A stretch of DNA of 54,049 nucleotides, taken from positions 1 through 54,049 of the forward strand of contig JACWEC010000002.1 in NCBI GenBank assembly GCA_014653725.1. The letters run 5' to 3'. Below are positions 37,052-45,988 of this stretch, in pieces. Under the pieces are notes generated by a model, which saw nothing but the letters and a program-made list of their open reading frames with translations, did not search any database and had not been told where the DNA came from. The DNA comes from Pelagibacterales bacterium SAG-MED32 (lineage in GTDB: Bacteria; Pseudomonadota; Alphaproteobacteria; Pelagibacterales; AG-422-B15). Position numbers and translations under genes: made by a program. Each line of letters starts with the position of its first letter. Position 1 is the first letter of the stretch.

Positions 37052-37693
37052 ATGAAAACAATTAAACTACCACTTATGCCAAAGGCTACTGCAATTTGGC
37101 TTGTAGATAACACTTCTCTCTCTTTCAGGCAAATTGGAGATTTCTGTGGCATGCACGAACTAGAAATCAAAGGTATAGCTGACGGCGAAGTAGGTGCAGG
37201 AATTAAAGGATTAAATCCAATCACTAGTGGCCAATTAACTAAAGAAGAAATAGATAGATGTGTAGCATCCGAAGAAGAAGAGCTTCAAATCATTGAAAAT
37301 GAAATCTCTGAAAAAACAGAACAATCTAAGAAAAAAAAGAAATATACGCCCCTATCTAAAAGACAAGATCGCCCAGATGCTGTGTATTGGTTGATTAGAA
37401 ATCACCCCGAGTTGAAGGATTCTCAGGTAGCTCGTTTAGTAGGAAGTACAAAAAATACTATAGACGGTATAAGAAAGAGAACGCATTGGAATATGGCAAA
37501 CATCAGACCTCAAGACCCAATCGGTCTTGGTCTATGCAGGCAAATAGAATTAGATGAAGCTCTTGAAAAAGCTGAACGCTCAATTAAGCGTGCTGAAAAG
37601 AAAAAAGCAAAAGAAGAAAAGCTAAAGTTAGAGGAAATGAATATTCAAAATGATGAGAGTCTCTCCTCTGCAAATACAACTATAGACGAATAA
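37052..37693 (+). CDS. trcR: DUF1013 family cell-cycle transcriptional regulator TrcR
   Basis: The 213 residues are a clear DUF1013 protein: LPLMPKATAIWLVDNTSLSFRQIGDFCGMHELEIKGIADGEV, then KGLNPITSGQLTKEEI, RQDRPDAVYWLIRNHPELKDSQVARLVGSTKNTIDGIRKRTHWN and LGLCRQIELDEAL, with two helix-turn-helix-like segments. The tail is Lys/Glu-rich coiled coil. TrcR is reported to bind many promoters in Caulobacter and is confined to Alphaproteobacteria, so this gene is a strong lineage marker. It precedes purE by 9 bases. Confidence 0.92.
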   Translation: MKTIKLPLMPKATAIWLVDNTSLSFRQIGDFCGMHELEIKGIADGEVGAGIKGLNPITSGQLTKEEIDRCVASEEEELQIIENEISEKTEQSKKKKKYTPLSKRQDRPDAVYWLIRNHPELKDSQVARLVGSTKNTIDGIRKRTHWNMANIRPQDPIGLGLCRQIELDEALEKAERSIKRAEKKKAKEEKLKLEEMNIQNDESLSSANTTIDE

Positions 37694-37702
37694 GTTTTAC
37701 TG

Positions 37703-38191
37703 ATGAAAAGTCTGCCACTCGTTAGCATAATAATGGGAAGCCAATCTGATTGGCCAACAATGAAACATGCATCAAAAATTCTAAACACTTTTAAAATCAA
37801 ACATGAAGTAAAGATTATTTCAGCCCACCGCACTCCCAAAAGATTGTTTACATACGCGGAAGAGGCTGACAAAAGAGGCATAAAAATAATTATTGCAGGA
37901 GCTGGAGGGGCTGCTCATCTTCCTGGTATGACTGCATCAATAAGTAATTTACCTGTGCTGGGTGTTCCAGTTGAGTCTAAAAAATTAAAAGGATTGGATA
38001 GCTTGTTATCAATAGCTCAAATGCCAGCGGGAGTTCCTGTGGGATCACTTGCTGTGGGTGAATCAGGAGCAAAAAATGCTGCCTTATTAGCAATCTCAAT
38101 ATTAAGTGGAGAAGATAAAATTCTTAAAAACAAATATAAGAGTTGGCGTTTAAAGCAAGCCCAATCAGTAAATATCAAACCTAAAAAATGA
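37703..38191 (+). CDS. purE: N5-carboxyaminoimidazole ribonucleotide mutase
   Basis: PurE converts N5-CAIR to CAIR in purine synthesis. The 162 residues hold the active-site blocks [74 protein letters not shown] and [13 protein letters not shown]. It overlaps purK by 4 bases (ATGA), so the pair is coupled. Length and motifs are normal for the class I enzyme that works with PurK. Confidence 0.96.
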   Translation: MKSLPLVSIIMGSQSDWPTMKHASKILNTFKIKHEVKIISAHRTPKRLFTYAEEADKRGIKIIIAGAGGAAHLPGMTASISNLPVLGVPVESKKLKGLDSLLSIAQMPAGVPVGSLAVGESGAKNAALLAISILSGEDKILKNKYKSWRLKQAQSVNIKPKK

Positions 38192-39261
38192 GTTTAAAAG
38201 TTTCCACCGTTGGCATCATTGGTGGTGGACAACTAGGTATGTTCTTAGCACATTCCTGTAGTAAGTTAGGACTTAGAGTATTCGTTTACTCAGACTGCAA
38301 GAAAGTTCCCGCAGAAAAATATGCTGACAAGATGTTCTATGGCTCCTTTGAAGATATTGAAAGTTTGAAAATTTTTAGTAGTGAAGTAGATCTTATAACC
38401 TATGAATTTGAAAATGTGTCAACTAAAGCTCTTAAAAAATTAAAGAGAAAGAAAATATATCCACCTATTTCTGCGCTGACTATTAGTCAGGATAGAAAAA
38501 AAGAGAAGCAATTCTTCTCAAAAAATAAAATTAATCACGCAGGAATTGGCCTTCTAAATAAAAAGCACAATTTGAAAGAACTAGAATCTTCAATTCAGTA
38601 TCCCGTAATATTAAAAACAACTAGATTTGGCTACGATGGCAAAGGACAAGCGTTGGTACAAAATACTAAAAATTTAAAAAGACAATGGAAAGAAAATAAC
38701 TATCAGGATTGTATTATAGAAAGAAAGATTAATCTTAAAGAAGAAGTTTCAGTTATATGTGCTAGAGACATTAAGCGAAATTTTTATTTTTATCCGACAT
38801 TCGCTAATGTGCACAAAAACCATATACTTTTTGAAACAACATCGCCTAGTAATATAGATACGAAAATTGAAGGTAAGTTATTAAAAATATCAAGGAGAAT
38901 TATTACAAAGCTAAATTATATTGGATTATTAACGATTGAATTTTTTATTGATAAAGAAAATAATATTTTTGTTAATGAAATTGCTCCAAGAGTTCACAAT
39001 TCTGGTCATATAACACTGGATAATGCGAACATGAGTCAATTTGAGTTGCATATAAGAGCCATTACAGGAAAAAAAATTCTTAAACCCAAAATACTTAAAA
39101 AAGGACTTATGAGAAATCTCATAGGTAATGAAATAAAAAAAGTAAGTAGAATAAAATATATGAGGAGGTATAAAGGCTTCAAAAAAAGTATTAAGTATGA
39201 CTATGGCAAAAAGATTGTAAAAGGTGGCCGGAAAATGGGTCACATTAATTTTATCTCATAA
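38188..39261 (+). CDS. purK: N5-carboxyaminoimidazole ribonucleotide synthase
   Basis: This ATP-grasp enzyme carboxylates AIR to N5-CAIR, the substrate of Pur[21 protein letters not shown] is the N-terminal signature, TYEFENVS follows, and the ATP-grasp core shows [15 protein letters not shown], the [15 protein letters not shown] lid and [17 protein letters not shown] at the metal site. The 357 residues are usual. The C-terminal part is Lys/Arg-rich, in keeping with AT-biased codons. It is coupled to purE. Confidence 0.94.
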   Translation: MSLKVSTVGIIGGGQLGMFLAHSCSKLGLRVFVYSDCKKVPAEKYADKMFYGSFEDIESLKIFSSEVDLITYEFENVSTKALKKLKRKKIYPPISALTISQDRKKEKQFFSKNKINHAGIGLLNKKHNLKELESSIQYPVILKTTRFGYDGKGQALVQNTKNLKRQWKENNYQDCIIERKINLKEEVSVICARDIKRNFYFYPTFANVHKNHILFETTSPSNIDTKIEGKLLKISRRIITKLNYIGLLTIEFFIDKENNIFVNEIAPRVHNSGHITLDNANMSQFELHIRAITGKKILKPKILKKGLMRNLIGNEIKKVSRIKYMRRYKGFKKSIKYDYGKKIVKGGRKMGHINFIS

Positions 39262-39333
39262 TTGAATTTAATTTTATTTGGCTAGACAAAGGAATTCCAA
39301 GATGGTAAAAACCACCAAATTTGAAACGCTCTT

Positions 39334-39340
39334 AAGGAGG
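39334..39340 (+). promoter_or_regulatory. strong Shine-Dalgarno site fixing the rpsU start at ATA
   Basis: AAGGAGG lies 8 bases before ATA at 39349. Few other genes in the window have so complete a site. It places initiation on a non-standard codon. Confidence 0.8.
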
Positions 39341-39348
39341 GCAGAACA

Positions 39349-39546
39349 ATAGTTGAAGTAAGTGTAAAAGATAATAACGTTGAAGGAGCTTTACGCATCC
39401 TCAAGAAAAAAATGCAAAGAGAAGGTATTTTTAAAGAAATGAAAATGAGAACTTACTTCGAAAAGCCTAGCCAGAAAAAACTAAGAGAAAAAGCGGAAAA
39501 CATTCGTCGTTCTCGAAAAATGGCTAGAAGAAAATTATACAGCTAA
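39349..39546 (+). CDS. rpsU: 30S ribosomal protein S21, apparent AUA start codon
   Basis: The 65-residue reading is [20 protein letters not shown], then [19 protein letters not shown] and an Arg/Lys tail ending in ARRKLYS. It is unmistakable S21, whose usual start is Met-Val. The codon in the Met place is ATA (39349-39351), preceded by a perfect AAGGAGG (39334-39340) with 8 bases between. Reading upstream in frame there is no ATG, GTG or TTG before a TGA at 39322-39324. So either AUA initiates or a base is miscalled. It sits 87 bases after purK and ends 6 bases before the convergent pntB. Confidence 0.9.
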   Translation: MVEVSVKDNNVEGALRILKKKMQREGIFKEMKMRTYFEKPSQKKLREKAENIRRSRKMARRKLYS

Positions 39547-39552
39547 GAATAG

Positions 39553-40953
39553 CTATAAAGCCTTAACGATACCCTCAACCATTTTTTTAGCATCAGAGAA
39601 AAGCATCATTGTATTATCTCTGTAAAACAGCTCATTATCTACCCCTGCGTAACCTAAGCCTCTACCCCTCTTAACAAATAAAACTGTATTTGCATTTTCT
39701 ACATCAAGTATTGGCATTCCATAAATTGGCGAGGATGGGTCAGTTTTGGCTATAGGATTAGTTACGTCATTCGCTCCAATTACAAATGCTACATCTGCTT
39801 GAGAAAATTCTGAATTAATATCTTCCAATTCAAAAACATCATCATATGGAACGTTAGCCTCTGCTAACAAAACATTCATATGGCCAGGCATTCTTCCTGC
39901 AACGGGGTGAATTGCAAAAGTTACTTTGACTCCATTTTTTTTCAAGGCATCGGTCATCTCTTTTAGTACATGCTGAGCTTGAGCTACAGCCATTCCATAA
40001 CCTGGAACAATAATTACAGATCCTGCGTTCTTCATTATAAATGCTGCATCATCAAAGCCGCCTTCTTTTACTGGTCGTTGCTCAACATCCTTATTAACTG
40101 CAATATCATCGCCCCCAAAACCACCTAGTATTACACTTATGAATGATCTATTCATTGCGGCACACATTATATATGAGAGTATTGCGCCAGACGATCCAAC
40201 TAATGCACCAGTAATAATTAGAGCTGTATTCCCAAGTGTAAATCCGATGCCCGCTGCAGCCCATCCTGAATATGAATTAAGCATAGATACAACCACTGGC
40301 ATATCAGCGCCACCAATCGGGATAATAATTAAGAAGCCAATTAAAAATGATAGTGCGATAATTGTTAAATATATCTTTTGGTCTTGGTTGAAGCAAAAAT
40401 AAATAATACCTGCGATGATTATAATCCCAATAAGTAAATTGAGCATGTGTTGGCCTTTAAATACTATCGGAGAACCAGACATTATTCCTTGAAGCTTACC
40501 AAATGCAATGACAGAGCCTGAAAAAGTGATTGCACCTATCACTGCTCCCAAAGACATTTCAACTAAACTTAGAGTTTTTATATTTCCCAAGGTCCCAATT
40601 TTAAATGCCTCAGGTGCATAAAATGCAGCTAGCGCAACAAATACAGCAGCTAAACCAACAAGGCTATGGAAGCCTGCAACTAATTGTGGCATGTCTGTCA
40701 TAGCAATTCTTTTCGCAATAATTGCCCCCACTATTCCACCAATAGCAATTGCAACTAAAACGAATATAACCGTTTGAATATCTGAGGTAAAAAAATTAAC
40801 CGAAAGTAAAGTTGCTAAAATAGCGATTACCATTCCTAAGATTCCAAAGATATTTCCCCTTCTAGAACTTTCTGGAGAAGAAAGCCCTCTTAAGGCAATT
40901 ATGAAAAATACACCAGATAAAACATACGCAATGGCAACTAGGTTTGTGAGCAT
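39553..40953 (-). CDS. pntB: NAD(P) transhydrogenase subunit beta
   Basis: This membrane and NADP-binding part of the proton-translocating transhydrogenase makes NADPH from NADH at the expense of the proton gradient. The 466 residues have about eight or nine hydrophobic helices, then the NADP domain with [71 protein letters not shown] and [19 protein letters not shown]. It is the last gene of pntAA-pntAB-pntB, directly abutting pntAB. Confidence 0.97.
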   Translation of the reverse strand: MLTNLVAIAYVLSGVFFIIALRGLSSPESSRRGNIFGILGMVIAILATLLSVNFFTSDIQTVIFVLVAIAIGGIVGAIIAKRIAMTDMPQLVAGFHSLVGLAAVFVALAAFYAPEAFKIGTLGNIKTLSLVEMSLGAVIGAITFSGSVIAFGKLQGIMSGSPIVFKGQHMLNLLIGIIIIAGIIYFCFNQDQKIYLTIIALSFLIGFLIIIPIGGADMPVVVSMLNSYSGWAAAGIGFTLGNTALIITGALVGSSGAILSYIMCAAMNRSFISVILGGFGGDDIAVNKDVEQRPVKEGGFDDAAFIMKNAGSVIIVPGYGMAVAQAQHVLKEMTDALKKNGVKVTFAIHPVAGRMPGHMNVLLAEANVPYDDVFELEDINSEFSQADVAFVIGANDVTNPIAKTDPSSPIYGMPILDVENANTVLFVKRGRGLGYAGVDNELFYRDNTMMLFSDAKKMVEGIVKAL

Positions 40954-41277
40954 TTATTCTTTATCCTCTTTTTTTGGTTTTTTCTTGTACATTGCAAGCA
41001 TTCTTTGCGTTACTAGAAACCCCCCAAATATATTCACAGCGGCTAAAAGCACAGCAAGGAAACCAAAGCCTTTAGAGAGATTTCCTAAAAGTGATAGATC
41101 ATTGCTGAGAACTAGAGCAAATAATCCACCAACAATTATAACTGATGATATTGCATTAGTGACTGCCATCAAAGGTGTGTGTAAGGCAGGTGTAACGCTC
41201 CATACGACGTAGTATCCAATAAAAATCGATAAAACAAATATTGTTAGTCTGAAAATATTTGGATCAACTAATTCCAT
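40954..41277 (-). CDS. pntAB: NAD(P) transhydrogenase subunit alpha, membrane part
   Basis: The 107-residue protein has three hydrophobic helices (RLTIFVLSIFIGYYVVWSVTPALHTPLMAVTNAISSVIIVGG and the following helices) and a charged C-terminus (KKPKKEDKE). VTPALHTPLMAVTNAISS is the family signature. Alphaproteobacteria split the alpha subunit into a soluble and a membrane polypeptide, as here. It shares 1 base with pntAA and abuts pntB. Confidence 0.95.
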   Translation of the reverse strand: MELVDPNIFRLTIFVLSIFIGYYVVWSVTPALHTPLMAVTNAISSVIIVGGLFALVLSNDLSLLGNLSKGFGFLAVLLAAVNIFGGFLVTQRMLAMYKKKPKKEDKE

Positions 41278-42398
41278 TATATAAACTCCTCATTGGTTAT
41301 TTCTTTATTCTTAGTGACAAGTATACCTTTTACAATCTCATCTTCCCAATCAATGCTTAATTCTTTTGTCTCACTATCAATCAATAAATCTAAAAAATTC
41401 AAAATATTTTTAGAAAAAAGGGATGAGGCATCTTGAGATATAGTTGATGTAATATTTTTTACACCTACTACAGTTATTCCGTTCACATTATTTGTTTCAC
41501 CAGCGGTTGAGCATTCACAATTGCCTCCACTTTCTGCAGCTAAATCAATGATGATTGATCCTGGCTTCATAGAATTTACTTGCTCTTTTGAAATTAGTAG
41601 TGGAGCTTTTTTACCTGGTATTAAAGCTGTGCATATAGCAATATCTTGAGATGCTAAGGTTTCAGAAATAAGTCTTGCCTGCTTTAATTTGAATTCTTCA
41701 CTCATCTCCTTTGCATATCCTCCAGATGTCTCAGCATCTTGAGCTTCATCATCTTCAACCATTACAAATTTGCCACCCAAGCTTTCAACCTGTTCTTTTG
41801 CAGCCATTCTGACATCAGTTGCCGAAACAATTGCTCCTAATCTTTTTGCTGTTGCAATAGCTTGCAGTCCTGCAACGCCAGCTCCGAATACCATGACCTT
41901 AGCAGGAGCTATTGTTCCTGCTGCTGTCATCATCATTGGCATTGCTTTATTAAAAAGATAGGTAGCATCTATAACAGCTTTGTATCCTGCTAAATTTGAT
42001 TGTGAGGATAAAATATCCATAGATTGAGCTCTTGTTATTCGAGGCATTAATTCCATTGCAAAAGATGTCACACCTTTATCTTTTAACTTATTCAGTGTTT
42101 CATTATTGTTATATGGGTCGAGCGATGCAATCAGTATGGATCCCTCATTTATAAGTGCTATTTCATCGTCATTTGGTTTATTAATTTTAAGTATCAGATC
42201 TGATTTACTAATATCATTAATCGAATTCGATATTGTTGCACCACTTTTAACATAATCTTCATTAGAAAAATTTGAGTTTAATCCAGCATTGTCTTGTATA
42301 ACTACGTTAAGACCCCAGTCTATCATCTTCTTTACAGTATCTGGAGAAGCTGCCACTCTAGAGTCAGAATTGCTTTCTTTAAGAATATAAACTTGCAT
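41277..42398 (-). CDS. pntAA: NAD(P) transhydrogenase subunit alpha, soluble NAD-binding part
   Basis: The 373-residue domain I has an alanine-dehydrogenase-like fold: KESNSDSRVAASPDTVKKM, the hinge ELMPRITRAQSMDILSSQSNLAGYKAVI, and the NAD loop VFGAGVAGLQAIATAKRLGAIVSATDVR. The mobile loop region follows (FVMVEDDEAQDAETSGGYAKEMSEEF), then ICTALIPGKKAPLLI and IIDLAAESGGNCE. It is preceded by a tiny cytochrome oxidase subunit gene with a 12-base gap. Confidence 0.96.
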   Translation of the reverse strand: MQVYILKESNSDSRVAASPDTVKKMIDWGLNVVIQDNAGLNSNFSNEDYVKSGATISNSINDISKSDLILKINKPNDDEIALINEGSILIASLDPYNNNETLNKLKDKGVTSFAMELMPRITRAQSMDILSSQSNLAGYKAVIDATYLFNKAMPMMMTAAGTIAPAKVMVFGAGVAGLQAIATAKRLGAIVSATDVRMAAKEQVESLGGKFVMVEDDEAQDAETSGGYAKEMSEEFKLKQARLISETLASQDIAICTALIPGKKAPLLISKEQVNSMKPGSIIIDLAAESGGNCECSTAGETNNVNGITVVGVKNITSTISQDASSLFSKNILNFLDLLIDSETKELSIDWEDEIVKGILVTKNKEITNEEFI

Positions 42399-42410
42399 AA
42401 TAAATAGAAT

Positions 42411-42521
42411 TTATAATAAGAAAATTGCCATAAATATAAGGACCAGAACCACACCAACTGATCCCCAAACAACTAGCTTTCCAAAAAATGTGTAGGTTTT
42501 TTTTTGTTCTGAAATGTCCAT
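42411..42521 (-). CDS. aa3-type cytochrome c oxidase subunit IV-like peptide
   Basis: A 36-residue gene reads MDISEQKKTYTFFGKL, then one hydrophobic helix (VVWGSVGVVLVLIFMAIFLL) and TAA. Short proteins with this MDI-x-x-x-x-KTY/F-x-x-F start and a single helix are the alphaproteobacterial subunit IV of aa3 cytochrome oxidase, and they commonly stand next to pntAA, as here. It probably rides with the oxidase in the inner membrane. No other oxidase gene is in the window. Length and placement make chance unlikely. Confidence 0.78.
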   Translation of the reverse strand: MDISEQKKTYTFFGKLVVWGSVGVVLVLIFMAIFLL

Positions 42522-42610
42522 AATATTCAATGTAATATATTTCTAAATTTATAATTTAACAGCATTATTTTTATATAACTTCTAGTATAAAAATTTATTT
42601 TATTGAATTT

Positions 42611-43513
42611 TTACAATGCTTTAGAAGGCTTCGAATGATCCCAGTCAATGACAAGAGATCTTAAGGCCGCTACTAATGCTAAAGGTTGATCTACCATAAT
42701 ATGATGGTGAGCTTCAGGAATATTTATTATTGGAGATTTTTTGTCCATGAGCTCGTGCATATATTTTGCACTTCGACCAGGAAAAAGAAGTGACTTCTCA
42801 CCTCTAAATATCGCAACCCTACATTTCAAGCCCTTGAGCTTATTGCGATACATTGCTTGCCTTTCAGCAAAACTGTCACTATTAAAAATTTTCATATAAT
42901 TTGGATCAAACTTCCATGTCCATCCACCTCTAACCTTTTTAATAGATTTTTCTGCAATATAATCCATTACGTAATCAAGTGCATCACTTTGTGACGGGAC
43001 AAGTCTAAACCTTTTTCTTATATCTGATTGTTTTTTATAAATTTTATTAGCTCTTATTTTTAAGTCAAATTTAGGTGGCTTTTCTGAAGGAGGCATTATC
43101 GCGGTATCTACAATGACAAGGCCATAAAGAGTTTTTTTCATAGATGAAGCAGCAATTACACTGCACATACCTCCTAAACTGTGACCAACTAAAATTGGCT
43201 TCTTGAGTTTCTCTTTTTTGCAAACTCCTACTATTTCATCTCCCCATGACTCTATAGAATACTTTTTTTTCCAATCGCTCTCACCCATACCTCCTAAATT
43301 CATGGCAATTACTCTATGTGTTTTTGCGAAATACGGTCCAATAAAATTCCACCATTCAGCATGTGCCATTCCACCGTGAACGAATATTAATCCAGGGTTT
43401 TTTTTATCACCCCAAGTGTTATAGACAATTTTCGTGCCCTTAACTTTGACAGAACATATCTCTGGATTATGAGCGATTGAGTCTTTAAACCATTGAGGCG
43501 TATTTATATTCAT
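42611..43513 (-). CDS. alpha/beta hydrolase
   Basis: The 300 residues have the alpha/beta-hydrolase fold: the oxyanion region FVHGGMAHAEWW, MNLGGMGESD, the nucleophile elbow VGHSLGG with Ser112, FRGEKSLLFPGRSAKYM before the probable acid, and PEAHHHIMVDQP with the catalytic His. It overlaps the preceding N-formylglutamate amidohydrolase-like gene by 4 bases (ATGA), so they are co-translated. The substrate is unknown: esterase, lactonase or haloalkane-type hydrolases share this pattern. Confidence 0.88.
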   Translation of the reverse strand: MNINTPQWFKDSIAHNPEICSVKVKGTKIVYNTWGDKKNPGLIFVHGGMAHAEWWNFIGPYFAKTHRVIAMNLGGMGESDWKKKYSIESWGDEIVGVCKKEKLKKPILVGHSLGGMCSVIAASSMKKTLYGLVIVDTAIMPPSEKPPKFDLKIRANKIYKKQSDIRKRFRLVPSQSDALDYVMDYIAEKSIKKVRGGWTWKFDPNYMKIFNSDSFAERQAMYRNKLKGLKCRVAIFRGEKSLLFPGRSAKYMHELMDKKSPIINIPEAHHHIMVDQPLALVAALRSLVIDWDHSKPSKAL

Positions 43514-44214
43514 GAAGTAAGTTTTTTTAATGATTTAACTATTGTTTTGTGTAATAGCCTTGAAGTTCTTTTTATCTTAGTTGGATTAGAAAGTAAATCA
43601 TTTCTAACTTCTATTAATACATGTGGTAGATTATTTTTCAAACCGTGCCTATACATGCTGTCTCCGATCAAATCTCCTTTATAGGGCTTATTGTCTCCAA
43701 CATTTAGTTTCTGCAATCTAAGTTGATCAATAAGTATGTTGCTTAATTTTTTGTCTTCATTTGATAGAATGCCAAATTCTAAAAGTCTTTTTTTATTCTT
43801 AAATATTGGATTAAAGGAATGTATTGATAATATAGCTGTAACTTTTTCATCTTTTATAGTTCGATCTATTTCATTATGATATTTGTTATATATCTTTTTA
43901 ACTCTTAATCTTACTTCACTTTTACTAAGTCCAATATTCCCAGGAATTATTTTTCTATCCACTATTTCTGGTATAACTGTCGGATCATCTAGATCTCTAT
44001 TTAAATCAATAAGCAATCTTGAGTATTTGCCTTGGATAATTTTACATTTTAAACTTTTTGCTAAATTTAAACTTAATTCTTTTACCCCAATATCGAAGGC
44101 AATATGCTGACTTAAAAAGAAATTTGACAGGCCTAATTTATTACATTCTTTAGGTACGTAGTTAGATGCGTGATCAGCAATTATTAGAATTTTATTTTCT
44201 AAGCCTGTAACCAA
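43510..44214 (-). CDS. N-formylglutamate amidohydrolase family protein
   Basis: The 234 residues match the family: ILIIADHASNYVPKECNKLGLS at the N-terminus with a likely zinc-ligand His15, HIAFDIGVKELSLNLAKSL, YSRLLIDLNRDLDDPTVIPEIVDRKIIPGN, ILSIHSFNP and HVLIEVRNDLLSN. HutG-type enzymes split N-formylglutamate to formate and glutamate in histidine breakdown. No other hut gene is nearby, so it may act on another amide. It is coupled to the downstream alpha/beta hydrolase. Confidence 0.85.
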   Translation of the reverse strand: MVTGLENKILIIADHASNYVPKECNKLGLSNFFLSQHIAFDIGVKELSLNLAKSLKCKIIQGKYSRLLIDLNRDLDDPTVIPEIVDRKIIPGNIGLSKSEVRLRVKKIYNKYHNEIDRTIKDEKVTAILSIHSFNPIFKNKKRLLEFGILSNEDKKLSNILIDQLRLQKLNVGDNKPYKGDLIGDSMYRHGLKNNLPHVLIEVRNDLLSNPTKIKRTSRLLHKTIVKSLKKLTS

Positions 44215-44221
44215 AAGTTAA

Positions 44222-44347
44222 TTAACCTTGGCGAGCTTTCATTCTTGGATTTTTCTTGTTTATTACGTAGAGACGGCCTTTACGTTTTATAAGTTTATTA
44301 TTACGATCTCTTGTTTTAAGATTTTTTAGGGAGCTTCTTACTTTCAT
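44222..44347 (-). CDS. rpmJ: 50S ribosomal protein L36
   Basis: The 41-residue reading is [20 protein letters not shown], then [21 protein letters not shown], a classic L36 of the form that lacks the zinc cysteines and ends in KARQG. It starts inside the stop of an upstream 44-residue ORF (ATGA), so translation of the two is coupled. It precedes the N-formylglutamate amidohydrolase-like gene by 7 bases. Confidence 0.92.
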   Translation of the reverse strand: MKVRSSLKNLKTRDRNNKLIKRKGRLYVINKKNPRMKARQG

Positions 44348-44478
44348 GACTGTTGATCCACTTGAGGAGCATTTGCCTCCTCTATTCTTTTAAGTCTGAC
44401 TTTTTTTTTGCGTACGTTGTTCTTTTTAGAACGCATTTTATTTAGTCTGGCTTCCCTAATTTTATTTGTCTTTTTCAT
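44344..44478 (-). CDS. unrecognised 44-residue basic ORF coupled to rpmJ
   Basis: The reading starts [19 protein letters not shown], continues with the Lys/Arg-rich [17 protein letters not shown], and ends APQVDQQS. Its stop overlaps the rpmJ start in an ATGA. I do not recognise it. It is highly basic with no cysteines or hydrophobic helix, like a ribosomal or RNA-binding peptide. GGGCGC lies just before the start and no strong Shine-Dalgarno site is visible. It could instead be a leader ORF controlling L36. The coupling argues that it is translated. Confidence 0.5.
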   Translation of the reverse strand: MKKTNKIREARLNKMRSKKNNVRKKKVRLKRIEEANAPQVDQQS

Positions 44479-44531
44479 TTCTTTAGCGCCCTTTTATATA
44501 AAAAGTGGAAAAAAACAACATATTATTTATT

Positions 44532-44606
44532 TGGTGGGCACGGTTGGGATCGAACCAACAACCCCCACGATGTCAACGTGATGCTCTACCACTGAGCTAC
44601 GTGCCC
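44532..44606 (-). tRNA. tRNA-Val (GAC)
   Basis: The minus strand folds to a full cloverleaf: acceptor GGGCACG paired with CGTGCCC, D-arm GCTCAGTGGTAGAGC, anticodon stem TCACG/CGTGG (one wobble) around loop TTGACAT with anticodon GAC, and T-arm with GGTTCGATCC. Discriminator A and an encoded CCA end at 44532. It stands alone between the DUF1329 gene and the 44-residue ORF. Confidence 0.96.
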
Positions 44607-44652
44607 TATGATAAACTAAATATATATACCATTCTTTTGTTTCTATCTATAA

Positions 44653-45933
44653 CTATCGGGCAAATCTTTTTAGACCTTCAGGAGTAAACAATTTCTCGTC
44701 ATGAGGCTCTTTTAGTCTCCACTGAACTTTAGAGATATCACTTGATCTTACATTTTGTAGTTGATATCTCCTTGTTGCAAAATCATATGTAGCTGAGTGA
44801 ATAGATAAACACATAGGCTGATCATAAAAATTAATTATTGGAAACTCTCTATATGCCATTAATCCTTCTTCATTATCATATGTTTCCTCAACCAGCATAT
44901 TGTGGCTATCTCCGTCAAAATACATTTTTCTTCTTGGAATAATATGTCTCTTATCTTTTTTCAATTTAGCCTCTACAACATTTACATCTACCAATTCATA
45001 TCTCAAGTAATCTTGATTAACATGGTAAGGAGTTAAAAGCTCTTCAATTGGTGTTTCATGAAACTTATATGCGTTATAAGGCATTAATCTTAATTGCTTT
45101 CCAAGATAAGACCAATGATATCTGTCCTTGGCACCATTAAATCCATCAAATTGATCAACAGTTGTCAATCCTTGACTTGCACTTGACTTGTAATCATAAC
45201 TAATATCAGGAGCTCTTCTTACTCTTCTAGTCCCAGGGTTATAAACCCATGCTTTACGTGGCGTTCTAAACGCATTCAATGACTCTATTACTAAAGTTGA
45301 AGCATCTGCTAATCTAGGAGGATGAGTAACTTTAGTCATTAGCATCCCTTGTAATCCTTTTTTTTGATTCCTAACAAATGGATTCCAGAAATTTTTGGCA
45401 ATTGCCTCCCCTGCTCCATATGTTCGAGAACCATCTGGATTTATAATAAAGAATGGAGAAGCGCCATATATTTCTACACCTCTATATCTTAGAATGTGAT
45501 TCCATACATGATGAAGGGCTTCTGTTGGGTTTGGAAAAGGAATACTCCCAACTACCCCCTCAACTCCCTCACCTTCATCAATCATTAATGCATTTTGCTG
45601 TGTTAAATCCAATACTTCAGGAGGAACTGCACAGCTTCTTCTTGACGGATAAACATCCATTTTAAATGACTTTGGGTACGTCTCAAACATTTTAATCTGC
45701 CCAGGTGTGAGTAAGGTGTCTTTATACTTGTGATAGTTATCAGCATTTATGCTAAGGATTACTTTATCTAATACGAATGGATCGGGATATGAGTTAGAGT
45801 CAGGATTAAATTCATCCAAAGGTGCGGTGATTGGCACCCTATCTCCAATATCCTCATTTAAAAAGGTATTGTCGGCAAATGCATGAAACGAGGTAAATAA
45901 TATAATTAATAAAATATTAATTTTTCTTCTCAT
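44653..45933 (-). CDS. DUF1329 family exported protein
   Basis: The 426 residues begin with a signal peptide (INILLIILFTSFHAFA) and show family blocks: LTPGQIKMFETYPKSFKMDVYPSRRSCAVPPEV, PFPNPTEALHHVWNHILRYRG, ALNAFRTPRKAWVYNPGTRRVRRAPDISYD-like sequence and MYFDGDSHNMLVEETYD. DUF1329 proteins have a LolB-like fold and often stand beside DUF1302 outer-membrane proteins in steroid or hydrocarbon loci. No DUF1302 gene is here. A periplasmic carrier role is an inference from the fold family. Confidence 0.87.
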   Translation of the reverse strand: MRRKINILLIILFTSFHAFADNTFLNEDIGDRVPITAPLDEFNPDSNSYPDPFVLDKVILSINADNYHKYKDTLLTPGQIKMFETYPKSFKMDVYPSRRSCAVPPEVLDLTQQNALMIDEGEGVEGVVGSIPFPNPTEALHHVWNHILRYRGVEIYGASPFFIINPDGSRTYGAGEAIAKNFWNPFVRNQKKGLQGMLMTKVTHPPRLADASTLVIESLNAFRTPRKAWVYNPGTRRVRRAPDISYDYKSSASQGLTTVDQFDGFNGAKDRYHWSYLGKQLRLMPYNAYKFHETPIEELLTPYHVNQDYLRYELVDVNVVEAKLKKDKRHIIPRRKMYFDGDSHNMLVEETYDNEEGLMAYREFPIINFYDQPMCLSIHSATYDFATRRYQLQNVRSSDISKVQWRLKEPHDEKLFTPEGLKRFAR

Positions 45934-45988
45934 TAAATCATGATAATTATTCAGAAATCCAAATCAATACTAATATTTAATATATATA

